28,794 bases of DNA from a virus. Below, one piece after another: positions 6,426 through 15,406 of this stretch; the first letter of the stretch is position 1; each line of letters starts with the position of its first letter. The position numbers and the translations under genes are program-made. The stretch lies in IMG/VR virus record IMGVR_UViG_3300043409_001331, positions 1-28,794 of that record; one strand, 5' to 3'. The notes under the pieces are model-generated. The model did no database searches, was not told the DNA's origin, and worked only from the letters and a program-made list of their open reading frames with translations.

Positions 6426-8060
6426 TTATCCGAATGTAACCCAAGTACCCGGCGAGCCGCCAACAGTGCAGCGCCAAGCCCCCGGAGTTCCCGCCGCCTC
6501 GTTAAACACAATCGACCCGACAAGCCAAACCGGGCTGCCATATGCCGCCGCGTTTGTTTGTGGGTTAAGGGTGCCGAAGTTCACTTTTTCCGACATGAAA
6601 TTTGTCTTATTTGCGCTCAGGTTGTGGACGACCTCTACCAGCGAAACGTCGTTCCCGATAGCCACCCGCGCGGTTGCTGGAATGGTGTGCAGCCGGCCAT
6701 CGCTGAAATTGCCCGATGCAAAACCTTTGTCACCGTTCCCCCAAACGATGCTTGAATAAGACCCCGACGCGAGGTTGGCTGCAGACTGTGCAAACAGGTT
6801 TCCAGAGATTGCAACGCCACGGTTGGCTGTGCCTCCAGAAAGCAAGACATCAGCACCCGCGTTTCCCTCAAAGTACATGTCCGAAATAGTAATTCCGCGC
6901 CCCCCGCGAATTCGGATAGGTGTGCCGGTCAAGCCTTCAATCACCGAGCCGGAAAACGAACACCCAGATGCAGATTTTGCGCCTGCTGCGTCCGTCAAAA
7001 TAAAGCCTTCTCCGCCATGCTCAATCACATTGTTCGGGTTGACGCGGATATCATAGTTTCCACCGTTGCTGTCGAATATAGCGCCGGTCCAATACCGCAT
7101 ATTGCAGCCGTCAAAATAAATGGACTGGGCGTAAACCGTGCCTTCGGTCAGAATTTTAATACCGTCCAAGGTGCAGCCCGTAAACTGTACCCGAAGGAAG
7201 CGAGCGCCATGCAGGACGTAAGCCGCAAGCACGTTGTTCGTGCATTTAAACGTCACGCCATCGAAGCGCACCGTCTGCGATACCGGGTTGGCGGTATAAG
7301 TTGTGGTGGACGTAAAGATATTGATCGCCGTTGAAACCGTAATTGACCCGCCGCTGATGGTGAACCAGTCAGCCGTCAGCGGGCCGTCAATAGCCCGGTT
7401 GATCACAAGGCTGTCCGAGATTATGTGCTCAGAAAGCACCATCTCTACGGTTGGATATTCCGCATTGCAGGCGTCGATACATGCCTGAATTGATGCCCGA
7501 TCATCGACCAAGCCGTTACCCACCGCACCAAAGGCCGCCGTCGAAAACTTTCCGCCGGATTTTTGCACGTACCACTTCAAAGGCGACGCCGTATGGCTCA
7601 AGTGCGAACTGACCGCAGCGCGCTGATAGGTTGCATTAATATTCTTGACCCGCGCAAACTCGCCGACTGCAAGCTGGCTAGACGTAACGGCCACAAGATC
7701 GGCAAAGGTGTTGACTTCGAATTTGGTTGACACCTCAATACCAAGCGCAGCCCGTGGGTCATAGGTCAGAGAGGAAAAGATCAGAACATCGTTTTGGTCC
7801 TTTACAGTGATAGAGCAGGGGCCGTCCGCGTAGATCAGCGAAGGCGCGCCATTGTAGACCGCATACCCGCCGTTAATCCGAACCGCCGCGCCCGAGGCAG
7901 ACCCCGTTGGAATGGTCATTTCCACGTCGAAAAACGATGCCTTTGGGGTCGATTGCGCCTCAAAGCCCGGTTGCCCGATGTAAAGATAACCACCATTGAG
8001 CGGGTATCCGTCCTGATCGTTGAATGTCGGGAATGGCGGGTTGATTTGGTTAACGGCCAT
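6426..8060 (-). CDS. Tailspike with P22-type head-binding domain and beta-helix
   Basis: A 544-residue protein. The ATG at 8060, inside the end of the tail lysozyme gene, was chosen because the P22-like domain begins right there; the longer ORF start gives a low-complexity leader. Residues 4-105 (PPFPTFNDQDGYPLNGG, then YLYIGQPG and later GGYAVYNGAPSLIYADG) match the plan of the P22 tailspike N-terminal domain that binds the tail hub. Residues after about 160 carry a FGAVGNGLVDD motif typical of the start of pectate-lyase-type beta-helices, then repeated beta rungs to the end. It should be a trimeric receptor-binding or depolymerising spike. The active site is not identifiable by eye. Confidence 0.85.
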   Translation of the reverse strand: MAVNQINPPFPTFNDQDGYPLNGGYLYIGQPGFEAQSTPKASFFDVEMTIPTGSASGAAVRINGGYAVYNGAPSLIYADGPCSITVKDQNDVLIFSSLTYDPRAALGIEVSTKFEVNTFADLVAVTSSQLAVGEFARVKNINATYQRAAVSSHLSHTASPLKWYVQKSGGKFSTAAFGAVGNGLVDDRASIQACIDACNAEYPTVEMVLSEHIISDSLVINRAIDGPLTADWFTISGGSITVSTAINIFTSTTTYTANPVSQTVRFDGVTFKCTNNVLAAYVLHGARFLRVQFTGCTLDGIKILTEGTVYAQSIYFDGCNMRYWTGAIFDSNGGNYDIRVNPNNVIEHGGEGFILTDAAGAKSASGCSFSGSVIEGLTGTPIRIRGGRGITISDMYFEGNAGADVLLSGGTANRGVAISGNLFAQSAANLASGSYSSIVWGNGDKGFASGNFSDGRLHTIPATARVAIGNDVSLVEVVHNLSANKTNFMSEKVNFGTLNPQTNAAAYGSPVWLVGSIVFNEAAGTPGAWRCTVGGSPGTWVTFG

Positions 8061-8724
8061 AGGGCGGGTTTCCTTTTGCTGCGCCGAGAAGCTGCGCGAA
8101 TTGGTTTTCGATTGACTTGGACGGGTGCGCGAATTGCGCCAAGGGTTGCGCCTGCATCCGGGGCATGACGGGGGCTTGTGATACCTGCTGCGCATAGACC
8201 GCCAAGGGGTCGATCATTGGCGCTTGTGGCCTTGATGTGGGCTGCTGCGCTGGCTGTCCGGGGTTGGCAGTTGTTTGCTGATTTTGCAAAGAAGGTGGCG
8301 GCGCGCGAAAGCCCGCCATTTCCTCGGCATTCTTGCGCCGGGTATCATAGCGAGGAACGCCGGGCCGCAGGAATGTGTCTGTGATCGCCCGCGCCGCTGA
8401 AACGGTATCGCCAGCGCTCTGAATGGATTGCCAAGCCCGGTTTTCTGGCCCTTGCAGCTCCATGACAAGAAAGTCCATTTGCAAATCTGGGTCCGCTGGA
8501 GCAACGCCTCTTTCCGCTGCGAAAGCCTCAAGCTGGCGACGCCTTGGCCCGGTCCATTGCATCAGGCCAAAGCCGCCGCGCGACCCCGGCACTGTGGGGT
8601 TTTGCTCGTTTATGCCAGGATCAAGCCCAGCCTCGCTTTTGGCCTCAGCCGTAAACGCGCGGGCGATGTGTTCGGGGATGCCGCGCCGCACTAAGCCGCC
8701 GATCATATAATCAGGCTCGATCAT
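8050..8724 (-). CDS. Virion-associated tail lysozyme
   Basis: A 224-residue protein. Residues 8-140 match the phage tail lysozyme pattern: AEAKSEAGLDPG with Glu31 as likely catalytic acid, GFGLMQWTGPRR at 51-62, then Q-x-x-F-x-x-x-EL and a helical end. Such proteins locally open the cell wall during DNA entry. From about residue 141 the protein is Pro/Gln-rich and disordered, probably a virion-anchoring or flexible tail. The ATG at 8724 overlaps the stop of the large ejection protein (ATGA) and has AGGAAGCGGGGG upstream. Placement right after the ejection genes suggests it is carried in the virion, unlike the endolysin at 4784. Confidence 0.82.
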   Translation of the reverse strand: MIEPDYMIGGLVRRGIPEHIARAFTAEAKSEAGLDPGINEQNPTVPGSRGGFGLMQWTGPRRRQLEAFAAERGVAPADPDLQMDFLVMELQGPENRAWQSIQSAGDTVSAARAITDTFLRPGVPRYDTRRKNAEEMAGFRAPPPSLQNQQTTANPGQPAQQPTSRPQAPMIDPLAVYAQQVSQAPVMPRMQAQPLAQFAHPSKSIENQFAQLLGAAKGNPPYGR

Positions 8725-11138
8725 TTAACCCCCGCTTCCTGCGCAACCGTTGCCGCGCCTGAAACCTTAACCGACGCAGGGGGCGACACAACCGCCTTTG
8801 CAAGCCATCCGCGTGGATCGGGCAAGGCAACCGCCCGCGCCCACTGGCGGAATGCGCCGTGGTTGGCAAACTTTTCGATGATCTCAGCCGACACCTCGGG
8901 GGCCGCTGCCGCCTCATTGGCAAACCGCTGGAAAGCATCGCTGCGAAACATGCGCCCCGCCGCCTCGACTGCTTTGGGCGATGATCGGGTGAGCGCCTCG
9001 ACCAGAGGGAAGGCCACAGCCGCCCCGCCGACCCCGCCAACCGCGCCAGCCGCGCCCGTTGCCGCCATTTGCGAAACCCTGCGCCCGACCGGATTGGCGA
9101 GGACCTTAGACACGACGTTTTCCGCCGCGTTGTTCAGCATGTCACGCGCCAGAACGGCCTTGCCGGTGCCCATTACCTCGCCGCGCGCCTCGGTGATCCG
9201 CCGAGACGCAATCAGCAGGTCGTCAAGCATCTGCGCGCCCTCTTTGCCGAGCGCATCTGTGATGCGGTTAAATACAGGCTTGTTGTCGCGGATATCGCCA
9301 AAGGTCTTGGCAAACTCGGCAAAGCCAAAACCCGGCTCAACCGCGCGCTTTGAACGTGTCACGCTGGAAAGCGCCGTTGCAAGCGCCTCGGGAACCAGCT
9401 CTTTCGGAATGATTGCAAGCACCCGGTTTAGGCCCGCGATATTGCCAGACCGCCCGCCCGTGATCGCGCCCGTCAAAGCGTTGGCAATGCTGCCCTGCTG
9501 ATCTTTGCCAAAGGCCGCGACGATCTGCTCCTCAAGGCCCTTTTGGCGCGCGGTCAAGGCTTGAGCCGCCTCATATTCGGCCCGCAAAGCGTCGTCACCA
9601 ACTGCCGCGACCGCCGCGCGCTGGTCCTCGGCCATAGCCCGTTGCAGGTCGCGCGCGTCCTTGGTCCCCACGTCAATATATCTTGACCCCGGCTTATACG
9701 CAGACGCGCCCAGCTCGGCTTTTTCCTGCTGTAGAAAGGCGAATGTCACTGGCCGATCAGTTGACACCATATCCGAAAAGCCGCGAAGACCCGCCGGGAG
9801 CCTATCCACGCCGCCTACGTCAGCCGCCTTATTCTTGAGCCATTCGCGCACCTTCGGAAGCTGCACCTCAGTGCGCGGCCCGACAATTTCTGTCACCTTG
9901 TTGTAAATGTCGCCCGCCTGTTTGCGCAGGTCATCGCGAACAGTGGTCAAGGAGGCTTTCACATTATCCGACACAGAGGCCAGATCGCGCCCGGCCCCGA
10001 GCGATGCCATCGCTTCGTCAGCCTTGGCAATCGCCCCGCGCACGGTGCCCTCCCATGCCGCCGCGTCCTCAGACCCAACAACGCTGCGAACCGCGCCGCC
10101 GAATTGACGCACAGACGCATTGTCAGAAAGCACATCTGGGGGCAGTTCAATGCCCAGTCGATCAACAGCAGCCTTTGCCTCGGGGTTTACCTTTGACAGC
10201 GCGGCAAGCCGCTTTTGCGCAATCTCGGCCCCGCGCCCAGAGCCAGCGGCGCGAACGACAAGCCCCGCCACGTCCTCAGCGCTCTTAATGGCCGCAGGGG
10301 CCACCGTTGCCGCCCGTGCAGGACCAAGCCCCGCCGCGACGCGCTCAGCAGCCACAGGGGCCTTTGCCGCAGCGCTTGCACCAGCGCGCGCGCCCATGCC
10401 TGCAACCGAAGAAACGCCCGCAAGCTCGGGAACCGCGAATTGAGACATTCCGAGAAGGTCATTGCCGAGCCGCCGCTCGTTTACATCAGTTTGACCCGGC
10501 ACAAGTTCGGTCGCAAGGCCAATGCCGCCGCTCACCCCAGCTCCAAGGCCGGAGAGAAGCATACCACCGAGGTCGCCCACGCCAGCCACAGGGGCTTTGA
10601 TCCAGCCGGGCAGTTGACCCGCCGCAGGGTCCGCGTCGAGGTATGACCGCGAAGGGCTTGGCCCGCCTGTCAATCCGCCACCGAAAGCTTTCGCCGCGTC
10701 GATAGGCCCCGCCATCATATCGCTGGCCGTGCCGCCGAAGCTATCCTTTGCCCGTGAAATATCCGCCGCAAGGTATGGCTGAACGGTATAGCGCGCGCCG
10801 CCCGAACGACCGCCGCCGCCCGATCCCATAACCGTGTCGCCAGCGCGCGGCAAACGGTCGCCGGGCTTGTACTTGCCCGCCAGCGTGGGGTTTGCTGCCT
10901 CAAATGCCGTGTGCGCTTTTAGCTCCGCCGCCGCTTCCTCTTCTGGCGTAGGATCGACCGCGCCAGCCGGAGCCGTTGCGACATCGCTTTGAAGCTTGGC
11001 AGGGGTTGCGTCTGCGGTCTGTGGCGCAGTCTGCGCTGCGAGTTCCATACCCGCGCGCGCAAGCTCTTCTGCCGCAGCGACGTTTCCTGCCGCTAAGGCT
11101 TTCTTTGCCGCCGTGCGATATTGATCAACAGTCCACAC
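8721..11138 (-). CDS. Large internal virion (DNA ejection) protein, gp16 position
   Basis: An 805-residue protein with a GTG start at 11138, two bases after the preceding stop, with AAGGGAA upstream. The first 75 residues are an alanine-rich helix, then a Gly-rich linker, a hydrophobic Gly/Ala-rich region (about 145-290) able to insert in or cross membranes, and a long helical domain (about 300-680) with a second Gly/Ala hydrophobic patch near 695-725. This is the size and layout of large ejection proteins, and it is the last of four genes in the P22 gp14-gp7-gp20-gp16 order. It would be released into the host envelope to form a DNA conduit. No enzymatic domain was seen. Assignment is by order and composition. 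Confidence 0.68.
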   Translation of the reverse strand: MWTVDQYRTAAKKALAAGNVAAAEELARAGMELAAQTAPQTADATPAKLQSDVATAPAGAVDPTPEEEAAAELKAHTAFEAANPTLAGKYKPGDRLPRAGDTVMGSGGGGRSGGARYTVQPYLAADISRAKDSFGGTASDMMAGPIDAAKAFGGGLTGGPSPSRSYLDADPAAGQLPGWIKAPVAGVGDLGGMLLSGLGAGVSGGIGLATELVPGQTDVNERRLGNDLLGMSQFAVPELAGVSSVAGMGARAGASAAAKAPVAAERVAAGLGPARAATVAPAAIKSAEDVAGLVVRAAGSGRGAEIAQKRLAALSKVNPEAKAAVDRLGIELPPDVLSDNASVRQFGGAVRSVVGSEDAAAWEGTVRGAIAKADEAMASLGAGRDLASVSDNVKASLTTVRDDLRKQAGDIYNKVTEIVGPRTEVQLPKVREWLKNKAADVGGVDRLPAGLRGFSDMVSTDRPVTFAFLQQEKAELGASAYKPGSRYIDVGTKDARDLQRAMAEDQRAAVAAVGDDALRAEYEAAQALTARQKGLEEQIVAAFGKDQQGSIANALTGAITGGRSGNIAGLNRVLAIIPKELVPEALATALSSVTRSKRAVEPGFGFAEFAKTFGDIRDNKPVFNRITDALGKEGAQMLDDLLIASRRITEARGEVMGTGKAVLARDMLNNAAENVVSKVLANPVGRRVSQMAATGAAGAVGGVGGAAVAFPLVEALTRSSPKAVEAAGRMFRSDAFQRFANEAAAAPEVSAEIIEKFANHGAFRQWARAVALPDPRGWLAKAVVSPPASVKVSGAATVAQEAGVK

Positions 11139-11140
11139 TA

Positions 11141-12571
11141 TCAGTTCCCTTCAAGGAATTTCATTGCTTCTGGTGACAGCGTGATTGGGGATTTTTTATC
11201 GCCCCCACTTCCTGCGCTCGGCGGCGCTTCTTCCCAAGGAGACGGGGGTAGATCATTCAACGCTTCTGGTGGGAGCTTGCCCGCCTCCACAAGTTTACGC
11301 GTCCCCGCATCAATCGCGCCCCATAGGTCCTTTAAAGCTTCATCAAATGCGGCTTCATCTTTTACACGGCTTAGCCGTGCCATTGCACCTTCTGCCTTTC
11401 GGCTCTCATAGTCAGTAATTGTCCCGCCGCCCTTAAGGAGTTCACGCGCAGAAAACCAAGTCGTGTTTTGAAGTTGCGCTATTTTCTCAATAAGAGCGAG
11501 GCCGTCTCCGCCATAATAAACTCTTGCCGCCGTTCCTATTTGGTCCACATCATTTCCGCCGCCGCCCTGAACTGGCCCTAAAACTTTGCTTAGCACCGGG
11601 TCAGATTTAATTTCAGCAATAGAGGAAAGCATTGTTGGCGCGGCGCGCGGGTCAATAGAAGCAACTGCGCCGCCGTTAGGAGCTCCGCCGCCTTCTTGAA
11701 TAACGACGCGCCCTGTTGCTTGGTCTATCGTTGTCGTCGTGCCTCGTGGCAGCTGTGGGGCTGCGTCAAATTTTCCAGTCACGATGTTGATTTGCCCCGC
11801 AACAGAGCCGTTTGCAGCCGCTTCTTCTGCCGTTGCGGGTCGCCATTCGGGGCCTTTTGGAGGCTCAGAATAAATTACTTCCCCGGTATTGCGGTCAACG
11901 ATATTACCGCCAACAACAACATTTTCCGTCCCGCGGCCTTCGTCAAACACGGTTTTAAATGCGTCCTGATCCAGCCCTTGCAGCATTAGCCCGGCCATTG
12001 TTAGGCCAGCCTCGGGCGACGCCTTAATGGTATCCGCCGCGCCCTGCCACATGGCCGCGTCACGCGCTAAACCCGCGTTCTGTGCAGCGTCTGCCCGCTC
12101 TTGCGCGATCTGAATTGCGAGTTCAGTGCTGCCCGCCTTTAGCGCCGCCGCGACACGCGACACGTCGAACACCTCGGCGCGTTTGCGCTCTGGTTCGTAA
12201 GCGTCCATCGACGACGAAAGTTCGCTTGCAAGGTCGGGATATTTCAGCGTCAGCGCCGCGAAATCTTGTTGCGTTGCCGTGCCGGCCTGAACCCGCTCGG
12301 CAAGCCCGGTCAGGTCTGCTTGCATTGCAGCCGCGCGCTGTTGCGATGCCGCTGCCGATTGCTGCTCAGCCGCCAAAGCCGCTGCGCGGTCGGTCTGGCC
12401 TTGAGAAAAGGTTGTTTGCGCGCGTTGCTCTTGGTTCGCCAATATGTCTGACGCCTGCTTATTTTGGGCGGCCTGATCTTGCAGCGCCAAGCGGTTTTGA
12501 CCGTTATTGAAGCCATTCATAACCGCCGCGAAGGGGTCTTGCACGTTTAGTACGTAATCTAGCGGTCCCAT
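11141..12571 (-). CDS. Internal virion (DNA ejection) protein, gp20 position
   Basis: A 476-residue protein starting at the ATG at 12571, which overlaps the stop of the upstream gene as TGATG. Residues 20-90 are Gln/Ala-rich and strongly coiled-coil; the middle contains a Gly-rich turn region, and the C-terminal third is helical again (ESRKAEGAMARLSRVKDEAA). There is no signal peptide or membrane segment. The order between a gp7-like and a gp16-like gene fits the P22 gp20 ejection protein, which is also about 470 residues long. Direct similarity to gp20 was not established. It should be packaged in the head and ejected with DNA. Confidence 0.65.
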   Translation of the reverse strand: MGPLDYVLNVQDPFAAVMNGFNNGQNRLALQDQAAQNKQASDILANQEQRAQTTFSQGQTDRAAALAAEQQSAAASQQRAAAMQADLTGLAERVQAGTATQQDFAALTLKYPDLASELSSSMDAYEPERKRAEVFDVSRVAAALKAGSTELAIQIAQERADAAQNAGLARDAAMWQGAADTIKASPEAGLTMAGLMLQGLDQDAFKTVFDEGRGTENVVVGGNIVDRNTGEVIYSEPPKGPEWRPATAEEAAANGSVAGQINIVTGKFDAAPQLPRGTTTTIDQATGRVVIQEGGGAPNGGAVASIDPRAAPTMLSSIAEIKSDPVLSKVLGPVQGGGGNDVDQIGTAARVYYGGDGLALIEKIAQLQNTTWFSARELLKGGGTITDYESRKAEGAMARLSRVKDEAAFDEALKDLWGAIDAGTRKLVEAGKLPPEALNDLPPSPWEEAPPSAGSGGDKKSPITLSPEAMKFLEGN

Positions 12572-13242
12572 CAGAAGCCCCACGATCCAAAGAGTTTTGC
12601 GCCTGCTGGCTGTTGAATACCGCCCATGAGATTGCCTAGAGCGCCGCCAATGCCGCTGATCATGTTCACGTTTGCCGTCCCGTTTGCTTTTGCCAGACCC
12701 GCTTGAGCCGCACCGGTTTGCTGTAGAAGGTTTGCAATTGAGGTGCCAGAGTTTTGCGCTGCCGTTCCGATGCCAGCCGCCGCATTTGCCCCGACCGCCT
12801 GCCCGCTTTGCAAGCGCCCGATCTGCTGCTCAATCAGCGAGGAAAGCATGTCAGGCCGGAATTGCGCCAAGGCCGCTTGAGTATTGCCGCCGCGAAGGCC
12901 GCCTGTTGCGCTTGCGTTGGAAAGGATTGCGTTCTCGCCATTGCGCACAAGCGAGCCGAATTGCGCGCTGTTCTCAATGCCAGAAATCGCATTGGCCTGC
13001 GCCGGGTTGCCCGATAGGCCCAGCAGCGCCGAAAGCATGGTGTTTGATTGCGTCCCGCTGTCCATGAATGGTTGCAGGTTCTTTTGCACTAGATCGAACT
13101 GGCGACGGGTTTCAGCAATCCCCGCGTCACTCGCTGCGGTCTGCGCTGCCGAGGCTTGGCTGGCTGCTTTCTTCTGAGCGTTTGCGGCAAGAGCGCCGCC
13201 GCCGAGAGACGCACCCGCCGCAATGATAAGTGGATTAGGCAC
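12571..13242 (-). CDS. Internal virion / DNA transfer protein, gp7-like
   Basis: A 223-residue protein. The GTG at 13242 was chosen because GGGGGAG lies seven bases upstream and it overlaps the previous stop by 8 bases; the longer ORF runs through the other gene. The N terminus has a Gly/Ala hydrophobic segment (LIIAAGASLGGGALAAN), then a helix with FDLVQKNLQPFMDSG and LLGLSG, a run common to phage DNA-transfer and injection proteins. After that come a GGLRGGNTQAAL phrase and Gly/Ala repeats. P22 gp7 is of similar length (229) and sits in the same place. It probably acts in the host envelope during DNA entry. Confidence 0.75.
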   Translation of the reverse strand: MPNPLIIAAGASLGGGALAANAQKKAASQASAAQTAASDAGIAETRRQFDLVQKNLQPFMDSGTQSNTMLSALLGLSGNPAQANAISGIENSAQFGSLVRNGENAILSNASATGGLRGGNTQAALAQFRPDMLSSLIEQQIGRLQSGQAVGANAAAGIGTAAQNSGTSIANLLQQTGAAQAGLAKANGTANVNMISGIGGALGNLMGGIQQPAGAKLFGSWGF

Positions 13243-13678
13243 TCGGGAACTCCCCCAAATAATCGGCCAAGGTTTCGCCATAGATCGCCATGACGGTATC
13301 TGCTTGAGCCGCTGCAATTTCTGGCCCGTTTGTGATGATACAAGCGAGCAACACGATGTCATAAAAACCCGCGCGCCACATGTAGGACCGCGCATCCGCT
13401 GCACCCCTGCGCTCGGCTATATCGCTGCCCTGCCACTTCATAATCGCGGTCGCAATCACCGGAATGAGAAGCGCCGAGTTGGCCGCGTAGAAGCGATTAA
13501 GCTGGATCCCGACAAGGCAATCCCAAAGGGTGCGATTAAGGTCTGCGCGCTTGATCCGCCCGCCATCCGCGCAATCATCGAAGAACTGCGCCGCGCCCCA
13601 AAGCTGCAAAAGCATGTCCGCCGCATCTTGCGACAGGCCGAGAGCTTTGAAGTTTTCGCGGAGGATTGCTGCTGGCAT
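13235..13678 (-). CDS. Head-associated protein in gp14 position
   Basis: A 147-residue, largely helical protein (MPAAILRENFKALGLSQDAA onward). The ATG at 13678 is used; a TTG at 13687 is the alternative, and neither has a strong ribosome site, so the start is uncertain. It contains WGAAQFFDDC, NRFYAANSALLIPVI and a basic WRAGFYD segment. It precedes the gp7-like gene, as P22 gp14 precedes gp7; gp14 assists assembly of the ejection proteins. I see no direct sequence match, so the role is inferred from order. Confidence 0.6.
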   Translation of the reverse strand: MPAAILRENFKALGLSQDAADMLLQLWGAAQFFDDCADGGRIKRADLNRTLWDCLVGIQLNRFYAANSALLIPVIATAIMKWQGSDIAERRGAADARSYMWRAGFYDIVLLACIITNGPEIAAAQADTVMAIYGETLADYLGEFPSA

Positions 13679-13725
13679 GACCGTCAATCAAATGAGGGGC
13701 CGCTGGTGGCCGTATCACAGCAAAG

Positions 13726-13756
13726 ATAGTATCACCGAAAATCAGGCTGATTTCAA
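13726..13756 (-). promoter_or_regulatory. Possible internal promoter before the ejection genes
   Basis: The 73-82 base gap between the glycine-repeat gene and the ejection block contains, on the minus strand, TTGAAA (13751-13756) and TACTAT (13726-13731) with a 19-base spacer. The spacer is longer than the ideal 17. It is one of few untranslated gaps in the structural operon, which is the main reason to note it. Confidence 0.25.
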
Positions 13757-13760
13757 GCCC

Positions 13761-14528
13761 TCAAGCGCTTAGTGCTGCCGCCAGTTTTGCCGCGCGCAAT
13801 GCCTTTGCCAGCTCGTCGCCTTTTGACCCCGGCGTGACCGTCTCGGCCCATGCCCAAACCGCGTCGGCAATCTGATCAATGACCGCGCCTGATATGCCGC
13901 CGCCGCCCGCCGCGTTGAGCAGATCGCCCATTGTGCCGGGGCTGTTGTTTTGCGCCGCAAGAGCCCCCCATACCGCAGCGGCAAGACCTTCTGGAGAGAG
14001 AGCAGGAGCGCCGCCCCAAGAGCCTTCCAAGTCAAGGTCGCCGCGCATGGACGCAAGCCCCGAAAGGCCAAACGCGCCCGTGCCATCGATAGGCACAATT
14101 AAGGAAAGCCCGCCCGCACCCGTAAGGGAAAGCGCACCGGAACCAGCAAGGCCGATGGTCAGCGCCAGCCCGCCCGCACCCGTGATTGTCAAGGCCCCGT
14201 TGCCGCCAAGTGCGACAGTCAAGGACAGCCCACCAGCGCCGACAAAGGTCATTGCTGCCGTGCCGGTCATAGGCCCGCCAGCGATTGCATTGCCCGCGCC
14301 TGTGAGGCCGAATTGAGCCTGCCAAGAGGACATGCCCCCGGCTTTGATCGGCAAGAGCCACGCACCCCCGGCGCTGTATCCGTCAGGCATTGCGCTTGTC
14401 TGGACAATCGTCTCGGCGGTATGCGTGACGCCCTTTGCAACATGGACAAGCCGCGTCTGTTGCGGCAGGCCGATATAGCCGTAATTCAGAAAGCCAACTG
14501 CGCCAAGAGAGCCTGCCGGATATTGCAT
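13761..14528 (-). CDS. Glycine-rich repeat tail protein
   Basis: A 255-residue protein starting at 14528, where it overlaps the upstream stop as TGATG. The N-terminal 75 residues look like a small beta domain (YPAGSLGAVGFLNYGYIGLP). Residues 97-156 are three tandem 20-residue units of the form GAGGLSLTVALGGNGALTIT with decreasing similarity. The C-terminal part has LAAAVWGALAAQ and SPGTMGDLLNAAGGG, phrases seen in many phage tail proteins, and ends in a helix. It is probably a tail or fibre component rich in beta turns. Role unknown; it has no counterpart in the P22 gene order. Confidence 0.68.
   Translation of the reverse strand: MQYPAGSLGAVGFLNYGYIGLPQQTRLVHVAKGVTHTAETIVQTSAMPDGYSAGGAWLLPIKAGGMSSWQAQFGLTGAGNAIAGGPMTGTAAMTFVGAGGLSLTVALGGNGALTITGAGGLALTIGLAGSGALSLTGAGGLSLIVPIDGTGAFGLSGLASMRGDLDLEGSWGGAPALSPEGLAAAVWGALAAQNNSPGTMGDLLNAAGGGGISGAVIDQIADAVWAWAETVTPGSKGDELAKALRAAKLAAALSA
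14061..14240 (-). repeat. Three tandem 60-bp coding repeats
   Basis: Three successive 60-base units encode 20-residue motifs beginning GAGGL. The first two are close in protein sequence; the third has diverged. The nucleotide match is visible as recurring CCCGCCCGCACCCGT on the plus strand near 14111 and 14168. They lie in frame, so copy-number change would keep the gene open. Confidence 0.7.
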
Positions 14529-15403
14529 CAGCCCCAAACCTTTTCTGCGTGGCCAAAGAACGTAGAGGAAGCCGCCGTTGCAGCGCCTGCCGTGTAAACC
14601 CAGACCAAGCAAGCGCCATCTTTGATGACAGGCATTGATGGAAACTGGTTCACGAAATCTTTCTCGTGATACAGCGCGTTGACCCCGAGCGTGATAGTCG
14701 CGATTGGCTTAGCAACGCAGAGCGCGAAGGTGCCAGTGTTTGCCGCCGACATTGTGACCGTTTGGACACTGCGCACGCCGTTGTCGCCGCTGCTCATTGG
14801 CAAAAATGGGCCGTAGTTGTTTGCCGCCACGCCGCTATGCGATATATGCCCGACGATTGCGCTGGCGGTCATTGATACGGTCGTGGACAAAGCCCGGCCC
14901 GCCGTTCCCGCTTGGTTGGTGTAGCTTAGCGCGATGTTTTGCGCCGTAGCGCCCGCCGTCGCGGTCTGGACCTGATACATGCGCAAGCCGTCGCCGTTGG
15001 TATAGCGCATGGTTGGCGTTCCAGTCAGCGTTTGCGCCGCCGTGGTGTTGTTGCTGATGCCGGGATAGTAGCCCTGCAAATCGACCAGCGTCAGAGTGCC
15101 GGGAACACCCGTTGTTGAGGTTGTCTGCGCCCCGAGCGTCAGCAGGTGCTTGATGTCAGGCGTTACGTTCCCGCCCGTTTGCAGGCCGAAAATCTGCGTC
15201 CCGTTGCCCGCAGCCTCATTGCAAGCCGTCCAAGCCAGAGCTGTCCCTGCCCAAGCGTTTGCCGTGGGATATCCTGTCAGGAGCGAAAAGTCATAGGTCC
15301 GGCCCAAGGTATAGCCCAGCGCCGTAATTTTGTTCCAGTCTGTTCGGATGGATTTGCCAGCCGAAATCGCGGCCTTAAGGTTGTCAGTCGATTGAATAGC
15401 CAT
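14528..15403 (-). CDS. Phage structural protein, paralogue of the gene at 15407
   Basis: A 291-residue protein with a start at 15403, GGGGA seven bases upstream and a 3-base gap after the previous stop. The C-terminal two-thirds can be laid over the protein at 15407-16273: a phrase with D-x-x-G-x-YP (LTLVDLQGYYP), YTN-x-DG, GVRSVQTV, AKPI, EKDFVNQF, then VIKDGACLVWV and a final FFGHAEKVWG. The N-terminal part is different. The beta-rich, low-charge composition fits a virion surface or tail protein. The function is unknown; tandem paralogues suggest a heteromeric tail part or recent duplication. Confidence 0.72.
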   Translation of the reverse strand: MAIQSTDNLKAAISAGKSIRTDWNKITALGYTLGRTYDFSLLTGYPTANAWAGTALAWTACNEAAGNGTQIFGLQTGGNVTPDIKHLLTLGAQTTSTTGVPGTLTLVDLQGYYPGISNNTTAAQTLTGTPTMRYTNGDGLRMYQVQTATAGATAQNIALSYTNQAGTAGRALSTTVSMTASAIVGHISHSGVAANNYGPFLPMSSGDNGVRSVQTVTMSAANTGTFALCVAKPIATITLGVNALYHEKDFVNQFPSMPVIKDGACLVWVYTAGAATAASSTFFGHAEKVWG

Positions 15404-15406
15404 TGG

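Noticed and set aside
8863-9501. 212-residue plus-strand ORF
   Set aside because: It mirrors the large ejection gene; Ala/Ser/Pro-rich shadow frames are common in GC-rich DNA.
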